In this document: piece after piece, positions 58,750-64,000 of the stretch
Layout: each line of letters begins with the position of its first letter
Numbering within the stretch: the stretch's first letter is position 1
DNA from: Nocardioides sp. Soil797
GTDB taxonomy: Bacteria; Actinomycetota; Actinomycetes; Propionibacteriales; Nocardioidaceae
Assembly: GCA_001429555.1 (NCBI GenBank)
Contig: LMSR01000018.1
Span: forward strand, 62,001 to 126,000
DNA length: 64,000 nt
Direction: 5' to 3'
The notes under the pieces: model-generated
Seen by the model: the letters and a program-made list of their open reading frames with translations, nothing else
What the model was told of the DNA's origin: nothing
Databases searched by the model: none
Program-made: the position numbers and the translations under genes

Positions 58750-59121
58750 TCAATCGTCGGCGCCGTCAGGCACGTGGGGCTCCAGGTAGCGCACCGGAAT
58801 ACCGAGCGACACAGCGTGCTCGATCTCGCGGCGGGTGCTCTCGCCGACATGTCCGCTCACGTTGACCACGAGGACCTCGTCGGCCATCGCCACCTTCTGA
58901 GGGTGGATCCGCCCGAGCCGGGCGCGTTCCTCCACGGTCAGTTCCTCCGTCGGAGCCAGGGCCGTCGGAGCCAGGGCCGTCGGAGCCAGGGCCGTCGGGG
59001 CCAGCACCACGTGTCCGGCCAGGGTCAGGTCGGCCTCGAGGCGCTCGAAGTCGTCGCGGAAACGCATCGAGCCGCAGAGCGTTATCACGGTGAACTCCGC
59101 GGCTCGCGGCTCTCGGGGCAC
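58750..59121 (-). CDS. Nucleoside 2-deoxyribosyltransferase-like protein with inserted repeat
   Basis: 123 residues, GTG 59121 (start uncertain). The Rossmann-like fold opens with VITLCGSMRFRDDFERLEADL and continues after the insert with RIHPQKVAMADEVLVVNV and HVGESTRREIEHAVSLGIPV, matching small nucleoside deoxyribosyltransferase-like proteins. Between them four copies of Ala-Leu-Ala-Pro-Thr (15-bp repeats at 58947-59006) lengthen a loop. The catalytic Glu in GESTRREIEHA is present. The exact substrate is unknown. Confidence 0.75.
   Translation of the reverse strand: MPREPRAAEFTVITLCGSMRFRDDFERLEADLTLAGHVVLAPTALAPTALAPTALAPTEELTVEERARLGRIHPQKVAMADEVLVVNVSGHVGESTRREIEHAVSLGIPVRYLEPHVPDGADD
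58947..59006. repeat. Four in-frame 15-bp tandem repeats inside a gene
   Basis: Units of CCGTCGGAGCCAGGG, the first three identical, encoding Ala-Leu-Ala-Pro-Thr on the minus strand within the deoxyribosyltransferase-like protein. Confidence 0.92.
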
Positions 59122-59135
59122 TGGCCCGGACCCGA

Positions 59136-59780
59136 TCAGGCCGACTCGGGGAAACGGACGCCGGTGTTGGCGTGACAGCGGTAGCCGAAGGGGTTCTTCG
59201 CGAGGTACTGCTGGTGCACGTCCTCGGCGTAGTAGTAGGTCGGCACCGGCCGGATCTCCGTGGTGACCTGGCCGAGGTTGCGGCGGGCGAGCTCGTCGCC
59301 GTACGCCTTGGTCAGCTCGAGTGCGGTCTCCCGCTGGGCGTCGGTGGTGGTGTAGATCGCAGAGCGGTACTGGGTGCCGACGTCGTTGCCCTGGCGGTAG
59401 CCCTGGGTCGGGTCGTGCACCTCGAAGAACGTCTTGACCAGGTCGGCGTAGGACACGACGGCAGGGTCGAAGACCACCCGAATGGCTTCGGTGTGGCCGG
59501 TCATCCCGGAGCAGACCTCTTCGTACGACGGGTGCGGAGTGTTCCCGCCGGCGTACCCCACGGAGGTGGACCAGACGCCGTCCTTCTGCCAGTAGATCTC
59601 CTCGGCACCCCAGAAGCAGCCGAGCCCGAAGACGGCCACCTCGAGGCCCTCGGGCACCTGGTCGGTGATCACCGGTGCGTCGAGGACGACGTGCTTGTCG
59701 GCCAGGTTGAACCAGGCCTCGGTGCGACCCGGCAGGGCGTTCTCGGGGGTGACCATCTCAGTCTTGTGGCGTCCGAACAC
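59136..59780 (-). CDS. msrA: Peptide methionine sulfoxide reductase A
   Basis: 214 residues, GTG 59780 with AAGGAG 5 nt upstream. Reduces methionine-S-sulfoxide. The catalytic motif GLGCFWGAEE carries the nucleophilic Cys; VGYAGG, HTEAIRVVFDP, THE-like VHDPTQGYRQGNDVGTQYRS and EDVHQQYL are present. No further Cys for recycling is seen beyond the C-terminal GYRCHANTG, which may serve as the resolving one. No msrB fusion. Confidence 0.93.
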   Translation of the reverse strand: MFGRHKTEMVTPENALPGRTEAWFNLADKHVVLDAPVITDQVPEGLEVAVFGLGCFWGAEEIYWQKDGVWSTSVGYAGGNTPHPSYEEVCSGMTGHTEAIRVVFDPAVVSYADLVKTFFEVHDPTQGYRQGNDVGTQYRSAIYTTTDAQRETALELTKAYGDELARRNLGQVTTEIRPVPTYYYAEDVHQQYLAKNPFGYRCHANTGVRFPESA

Positions 59781-59868
59781 GGCGTCTCCTTAGGTCTCTG
59801 TGCTGATGCTCCAGTGTCTCAACAAACCGGGGCGGCAGAACGTTCCCGGCACAGTATGTGCGGCCGGT

Positions 59869-60300
59869 TCAGTCGTTGGGGATGGTGCAGGCCACAGTGG
59901 GGACGGTCGCGTCGGCGGGGGCGGCGCGACCGCGCTCGGGAACCACCTTGACCGTGTCACCTGTCTGCCACGGCTGCAGTGTCTGCCGGTTGTTGCCCTG
60001 CTGGTCAGGGATGAAGGGCGGTACGACGTAGTCGTGGATGCCGAGATCGAGCATCTCGCTGCGACACAGGTCCTCCACCTGGAGCTGGGAGAGCATGTCG
60101 CTGCTGGACGGCGGTGTGGGCGTGAGTGCGTCGATGTGAGAACTCGTGTAGCCACTGATCGCGCCGCCCAGGGAGATGATGGCCATCATCGCGACCGAGC
60201 TCCACAGTGGCGAATGCTCGTGTCGGGGCGCGCTCGGGTCGTCCGACGCGTCGTCAAGCAACCGGCCGGGCTGGTCGAGCATGTCAACGAAATCGATCAT
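59869..60300 (-). CDS. Single-helix membrane protein of unknown function
   Basis: 143 residues, ATG 60300. A cytosolic acidic lead (about 1-32, DMLDQPGRLLDDASDDPS) is followed by one helix (about 33-52, WSSVAMMAIISLGGAISGY) and an extracellular tail with two Cys (EDLCRSEM, VACTIPND). No family recognised; disulfide-bonded surface domain suspected. Divergent from the cystathionine gamma-synthase gene. Confidence 0.7.
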   Translation of the reverse strand: MIDFVDMLDQPGRLLDDASDDPSAPRHEHSPLWSSVAMMAIISLGGAISGYTSSHIDALTPTPPSSSDMLSQLQVEDLCRSEMLDLGIHDYVVPPFIPDQQGNNRQTLQPWQTGDTVKVVPERGRAAPADATVPTVACTIPND

Positions 60301-60387
60301 GGCGCCCTCTGTCCCTCGATCATCGTCCTGTGCGGCCGGATCGACAAGGGGTGCGCACCACGCCTCGCCGATCCCGAGCGGCGTGGC

Positions 60388-60393
60388 TAGAGT
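60388..60393 (+). promoter_or_regulatory. -10 box of the metB-type gene (leaderless)
   Basis: TAGAGT ends 7 nt before GTG 60401. Confidence 0.45.
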
Positions 60394-60400
60394 CGGGCAC

Positions 60401-61564
60401 GTGAGCACCCAAGAGCATTCCGAGAAGGCCGGCTTCGAGACGCGCGCCATCCACGCGGGCTACGAGCCCGACGAGATGACCGGCGCCGTGATCCCCCCGA
60501 TCTATGCCACCAGCACCTACAAGCAGGACGGTGTCGGCGGCATGCGCGGCGGCTACGAGTACAGCCGCTCGGCCAACCCGACCCGGACCGCCCTCGAGGG
60601 TGTGCTGGCCGCCCTGGAGCAGGGCGAGCGGGGCTTCGCCTTCGCCTCGGGCATGGCCGCCGAGGACACCTTGATGCGTGCCCTGTGCCGTCCCGGTGAC
60701 CACGCCGTCATCCCCGACGACGCGTACGGCGGCACCTTCCGCCTGTTCGACAAGGTCGCCGCCCCGTGGGGGCTGGCCCACAGCCCTGCCGCGGTCTCCG
60801 ACGTGGGCGCGGTGCGTGCCGCGATCCGTCCCGGTGAGACGAAGCTGGTGTGGGTGGAGACTCCTACCAACCCGCTGCTCAACATCGGCGACATCGAGGC
60901 ACTGGCCGGTGTCGCCCACGAGGCCGGCGCGCTGCTCGTGGTGGACAACACCTTCGCCTCGCCCTATCTCCAGCAGCCGATCACGCTCGGGGCCGACGTG
61001 GTCGTGCACTCGACCACCAAGTACTGCGGCGGCCACTCCGACGTCGTCGGCGGGGCACTCGTCTGTCGTGACCTCGAGGTGGCCGAGAAGATCGCCTTCC
61101 ACCAGAACTCCATGGGAGCGGTCTCCGGCCCCTTCGACTCGTTCCTCACCCACCGTGGGCTCAAGACCCTCGGTGTGCGGATGGACCGTCACTGCGACAA
61201 CGCCGAGAAGGTCGTCGAGTTCCTCCTCGACCACCCCGCGGTCGCGCAGGTGATCTACCCGGGCCTCGAGGAGCACCCCGGCCACGCGGTCGCCGCCAAG
61301 CAGATGAAGAGGTACGGCGGCATCGTGTCGTTCCGGGTCAACGGCGGCGAGCAGCACGCTCTCGACGTGTGCGCGAAGGCCGAGGTGTTCACCCTCGGTG
61401 AGTCGCTTGGCGGCGTCGAGTCGCTGATCGAGCACCCCGGCCGGATGACCCACGCCTCGGTGGCCGGCACCGACCTCGAGGTCCCGGCCGACCTGATCCG
61501 GCTCAGTGTCGGCATCGAGACCGCCGACGACCTGATCGCTGACCTCGACCGTGCCCTCGGCTGA
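60401..61564 (+). CDS. metB: Cystathionine gamma-synthase/lyase (Cys/Met PLP family)
   Basis: 387 residues, GTG behind a -10 box. Type I PLP fold: FETRAIHAGYEPD start, Tyr in YEYSRSANPTR, DNTFASPYLQQP, and the PLP Lys in VVHSTTKYCGGHSD. C-terminal LGESLGGVESLIEHPGRMTH is typical. The family covers gamma-synthases and gamma-lyases; actinobacterial relatives beside or with cbs often do both. Overlaps the DUF202 gene by 14 bp. Confidence 0.92.
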   Translation: MSTQEHSEKAGFETRAIHAGYEPDEMTGAVIPPIYATSTYKQDGVGGMRGGYEYSRSANPTRTALEGVLAALEQGERGFAFASGMAAEDTLMRALCRPGDHAVIPDDAYGGTFRLFDKVAAPWGLAHSPAAVSDVGAVRAAIRPGETKLVWVETPTNPLLNIGDIEALAGVAHEAGALLVVDNTFASPYLQQPITLGADVVVHSTTKYCGGHSDVVGGALVCRDLEVAEKIAFHQNSMGAVSGPFDSFLTHRGLKTLGVRMDRHCDNAEKVVEFLLDHPAVAQVIYPGLEEHPGHAVAAKQMKRYGGIVSFRVNGGEQHALDVCAKAEVFTLGESLGGVESLIEHPGRMTHASVAGTDLEVPADLIRLSVGIETADDLIADLDRALG

Positions 61565-61901
61565 GCCGTCGGAGCGTCGTGGCCCGGTCGAGCCCGACAT
61601 CCGGTTCACCCTCGCCAACGAGCGGACCTTCCTGGCCTGGCTGCGTACGGCCATCGGCCTCGTCGCAGCAGGGGTCGCGGTCTTCCACCTGCTCGACGAG
61701 TCGACCGCAACGCAGCTCCTGGCCCTGGTGCTGCTCGGCGCGGGAGCCCTGGCGGGGATGGCCGGCTTCGCGCACTTCCGCAAGGCAGACGTGGCGATCC
61801 GCAGTGGTGAGCCACTGCCCACCGACAACGTGGTGGTCATGGTCATGACGGGGGCCGTCCTGCTCGCGGTCGCGGCCGGAGTCGCCTCGGTGCTGGTCTG
61901 A
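61551..61901 (+). CDS. DUF202 family membrane protein
   Basis: 116 residues, GTG 61551. Starts with the conserved cytosolic motif RFTLANERTFLAWLRTAIGL, followed by three membrane helices (about 33-50, 55-75, 92-114) and FRKADVAIRSGEPLP between the second and third. A small conserved membrane protein with no known biochemical role. Its stop overlaps the start of the MutL-like gene (TGATG). Confidence 0.9.
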   Translation: MPSAEPSERRGPVEPDIRFTLANERTFLAWLRTAIGLVAAGVAVFHLLDESTATQLLALVLLGAGALAGMAGFAHFRKADVAIRSGEPLPTDNVVVMVMTGAVLLAVAAGVASVLV

Positions 61902-63439
61902 TGGCTGACCCAACACCCCGTGCCGCCACCCCACCCCGTGCAGTTACCCCACCCCGTGCAGTTACCCCACCCCGTGCAGTTACCCCACCCCGTGCAGTTA
62001 CCGAAGCGTATGCAGGAAATCCGCGCGAAAAACCTGCATACCTTTCGGTAACGGCACCGGAGGTGGTGATCTGTGTCGACTTCGGGTCGACCTTCACCAA
62101 GTCGGCTCTCATCGACCTCGCCGACGGAGCCATCCTGGCCGCGGCCGACCACCGGACCACGATCGACACCGATGTGCTCGACGGGTTCGACGCCTGCCTG
62201 GCCCGGCTCGTCGAGGGCGATCCGCGGGCGGCGGACGCGCCCGTGCTGGCCTGTTCCTCCGCCGGTGGTGGGCTGCGCATTGCCGTGGTCGGCAACGAGG
62301 AGCTGGTCACCGCGGAGGCCGGCAGGCGGGTCGCGCTGAGCAGCGGCGGCAAGGTGGTGGCCGTGGTCGCGGCCGCCGACGGCCACGACTTCGACGCGGA
62401 GCTGATCACCGCCGAGCCCGACGTCGTCCTGCTCACCGGCGGAACCGACGGCGGCAACGACGAGGTGTTGCTCGACTGTGCCCGCCAGCTGGCCTCCGGC
62501 ACCTGGCAGGGCCCCGTCGTGGTGGCCGGCAACGTGGATGCGCGAGCCGAGGTCGCCGCGATCCTGGCCGGTCACCCTCACGTGCTGGCCGACAACGTGG
62601 TGCCGCGCATCGGCGTACTCACCCCGGACTCGGCCCGCTCCGCGATCCGCGAGATGTTCCTGGCCCACGTGATCGGCGGCAAGCACCTGAGCGCGCGCAC
62701 CGACTTCGCCGCGATGGTGCGCGGTGCCACGCCCGACGTCGTACTCACCGGGGTCGAGCTGCTGGCCCGTGGCCTCGACGACCACCCGGGGGCGGGCGAC
62801 GTGGTCGTGGTCGACGTCGGCGGCGCCACCACCGACGTGCACTCGGTCATCGAGGTCGACCCGGAGGACGCGCTCACCGAGGACGGACTGGCCCGTGAGG
62901 TGGTCGCCACCACACCGGTCACCCGCACCGTCGAGGGCGACCTCGGCATGCGCTGGTCGGCGGTCAGCACCGTCAGCGAGGCAGTCGCCTCCGGCCTGGT
63001 CGAGGACGACGACGGCCTGCGCGCCGCAGCCGAGGCGCGCGCGGCCGACCCGGCGTACCTCCCCGACTCCCCGGGCCAAGCGGCGTACGACGAAGCCATC
63101 GCGGCCGCCGCCGTCGGCGTGGCACTGCGCCGGCACGCCGGCCGGTCACGGGTCGTGCTGAGCCCGGAGGGCAGGGTCGTCGAACGCACGGGCAAGGACC
63201 TGCGTGAGGTGGACCTGCTGGTCGGCTCCGGCGGTGTGCTCCGCAACGGCGCGGACGGCGTGGCCGAGCGGGTGCTGGGAGCCGTCGTGGGCGAGGTCGA
63301 AGGCGGGTGGCAGCTGCCGCGTCGACCCGTGACGGTCGTCGACGTCGACTACGTGCTGGCCGCGGCCGGTCTGCTCGTCGAGGACCACCCCGAAGCGGCC
63401 AGCCGACTCGTCCACGGACTGCATCCCGGCGTGGCATAG
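61901..63439 (+). CDS. Glutamate mutase MutL-like (GlmL) ASKHA-fold protein
   Basis: Up to 512 residues. The protein fits the MutL/GlmL family linked to B12-dependent mutases (ICVDFGSTFTKSALID, LLTGGTDGGND, VVVDVGGATTDVHSV). No mutS/mutE genes are in the window. ATG 61901 is coupled to the DUF202 stop, but it would give a strange 50-residue lead of TPPRAV repeats plus a palindrome. GTG 62063 or 62066, next to GGAGG, would start right at the conserved fold and is my preferred true start; the coupled start is given because it cannot be excluded. Confidence 0.8.
   Translation: MADPTPRAATPPRAVTPPRAVTPPRAVTPPRAVTEAYAGNPREKPAYLSVTAPEVVICVDFGSTFTKSALIDLADGAILAAADHRTTIDTDVLDGFDACLARLVEGDPRAADAPVLACSSAGGGLRIAVVGNEELVTAEAGRRVALSSGGKVVAVVAAADGHDFDAELITAEPDVVLLTGGTDGGNDEVLLDCARQLASGTWQGPVVVAGNVDARAEVAAILAGHPHVLADNVVPRIGVLTPDSARSAIREMFLAHVIGGKHLSARTDFAAMVRGATPDVVLTGVELLARGLDDHPGAGDVVVVDVGGATTDVHSVIEVDPEDALTEDGLAREVVATTPVTRTVEGDLGMRWSAVSTVSEAVASGLVEDDDGLRAAAEARAADPAYLPDSPGQAAYDEAIAAAAVGVALRRHAGRSRVVLSPEGRVVERTGKDLREVDLLVGSGGVLRNGADGVAERVLGAVVGEVEGGWQLPRRPVTVVDVDYVLAAAGLLVEDHPEAASRLVHGLHPGVA
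61929..62000. repeat. Four 18-bp tandem repeats at the 5' end of the MutL-like gene
   Basis: Units containing CCCCACCCCGTGCAGTTA, encoding Thr-Pro-Pro-Arg-Ala-Val if translated from 61901. Confidence 0.9.
61997..62052. repeat. 20-bp inverted repeat (18 of 20) directly after the tandem repeats
   Basis: GTTACCGAAGCGTATGCAGG and CCTGCATACCTTTCGGTAAC with a 16-nt loop, ending 11 bp before GTG 62063. Like other 3'-end hairpins in this window it would normally close the preceding gene. Confidence 0.8.
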
Positions 63440-63442
63440 CCT
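63437..63442 (+). promoter_or_regulatory. -10 box of the AI-2E-type gene (leaderless)
   Basis: TAGCCT ends 7 nt before GTG 63450. Confidence 0.5.
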
Positions 63443-63449
63443 GTCGATC

Positions 63450-64000
63450 GTGAGCAACGAAGCTGACGAACCAGACCAGCCCGAGACCGAGCAGGAGACC
63501 CCTGACGAGGTCGCTGGGGACGATGAGCCCAGGCGTCGGTTTCTCCTCGGTCGGAACCGTGACCGGGACCCCGATGACGAGGAGTCACTCTCCGAGCGGC
63601 TGACCCAACAGCTGGCCAACCAGTGGGCCGTCCTGCGCGCCGAACGGCGTGCCGACCCGAGCCCCATCCAGACCGGTCCGTCGAACCTCAGCCGCGCCCA
63701 GGTGCCCTGGGCGTTGGACCTTGCGGCCTCCTGGGCCTGGCGCGTCATCATCATCGCCGCCGCACTCCTCGGCGTGCTCTGGCTGCTCGCCTACTTCGCG
63801 GTGATCACCCTGCCGCTGGTCATCGCGCTGCTGATCGCGGCGCTCGCGGCGCCGCTGGTGCGCTCGATGACCAGGATCGGGGTGCCGCGTGCGGTCGGCG
63901 CGGGACTCGTCGTGCTGGGCGGCATCGCCGCAGTCGGTGCGCTGCTCACCTTCGTCAGTCGTGAGGTGATCGCCGGCGGCACCCAGCTCGCCGACCAGGT
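63450..64000 (+). CDS. AI-2E family transporter (3' truncated by window)
   Basis: 183 residues are present and the frame is open to the window edge. GTG 63450 follows a -10 box and starts a 75-residue acidic cytosolic lead (DEPDQPETEQETPDEVAGDD). Two membrane helices are visible (about 93-115 and 116-135), then PLVRSMTRIGVPRAVGAGLV, the conserved start of the AI-2E/PerM family. Family members are eight-helix transporters, a few of them exporting the signal AI-2; most are uncharacterised. Confidence 0.85.
   Translation, partial: MSNEADEPDQPETEQETPDEVAGDDEPRRRFLLGRNRDRDPDDEESLSERLTQQLANQWAVLRAERRADPSPIQTGPSNLSRAQVPWALDLAASWAWRVIIIAAALLGVLWLLAYFAVITLPLVIALLIAALAAPLVRSMTRIGVPRAVGAGLVVLGGIAAVGALLTFVSREVIAGGTQLADQ

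Overview
The window is chromosomal DNA from a high-GC actinomycete, most like Nocardioides or another Nocardioidaceae member. The evidence is the very high GC in third codon positions, the frequent GTG starts, the many putative leaderless promoters (a TANNNT box 6-8 nt before the start codon), and the core gene order mfd - SurA-like lipoprotein - mazG - (phytase-like) - eno - ftsB/divIC - DUF501 - ppx. The genus assignment is inference from family content, not a database match. No insertion sequence, prophage, integrase or CRISPR array was seen.

Layout. 1-4.4 kb: a 5'-truncated secreted malectin/PKD protein, a lipoprotein and cysQ. 4.4-6.3 kb: a 52-residue secreted peptide ending in Trp-Cys-Cys, convergent with a 449-residue XRE-HTH/TPR regulator; this is a candidate peptide-signalling pair. 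6.4-10.8 kb: a VOC protein, then an OmpR response regulator with a histidine kinase fused to a DUF4153/DUF4173-type membrane domain. 10.9-12.6 kb: a DUF35 zinc ribbon and an Ltp-type thiolase-fold protein behind a KstR-like palindrome. 12.7-13.4 kb: bfd and bacterioferritin behind an IdeR/DtxR-like iron box. 13.5-15.4 kb: an EamA exporter divergent from a LysR regulator. 15.5-21.3 kb: a secreted subtilase, a TrmB/LuxR regulator and LtrA.

21.5-37.7 kb is the housekeeping block: mfd, lipoprotein, mazG, a phytase-like secreted protein, enolase, FtsB/DivIC, DUF501, Ppx/GppA, YtxH-like, family 5 uracil-DNA glycosylase, a double-ACT protein, peptide deformylase, an unusual 74-nt tRNA with a UAA anticodon, a Bax inhibitor-1 family protein and an acidic lipoprotein. 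37.8-41.8 kb is a four-gene overlapping operon: ABC ATPase, FtsX-like permease, histidine kinase and LuxR regulator. 41.9-44.3 kb holds an SGNH hydrolase divergent from cystathionine beta-synthase. 44.4-47.4 kb is a SipW-type locus: two small secreted proteins with TasA/CalY-like N termini, an orphan OmpR regulator, and a signal peptidase carrying a C-terminal Hpt-like domain whose phospho-acceptor histidine is replaced by leucine.

47.6-64 kb: a TauE/SafE transporter, a coiled-coil protein, YigZ, YchJ, a double VOC protein, DinB, two GNATs, an AAA+/VWA pair, a ZIP-like protein, several small enzymes including MsrA, cystathionine gamma-synthase, DUF202, a MutL-like protein of the glutamate mutase type, and a 3'-truncated AI-2E family transporter. 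Cystathionine beta-synthase and gamma-synthase lie 16 kb apart and together suggest a transsulfuration route.

Two structural themes run through the window. Many 3' gene ends carry long inverted repeats with mutually unrelated arms (terminator-like, usually without a U tract), and many gene ends or spacers carry short tandem repeats of 14-38 bp, three of them inside reading frames. The most promising leads are the peptide/TPR pair and the signal peptidase-Hpt fusion.
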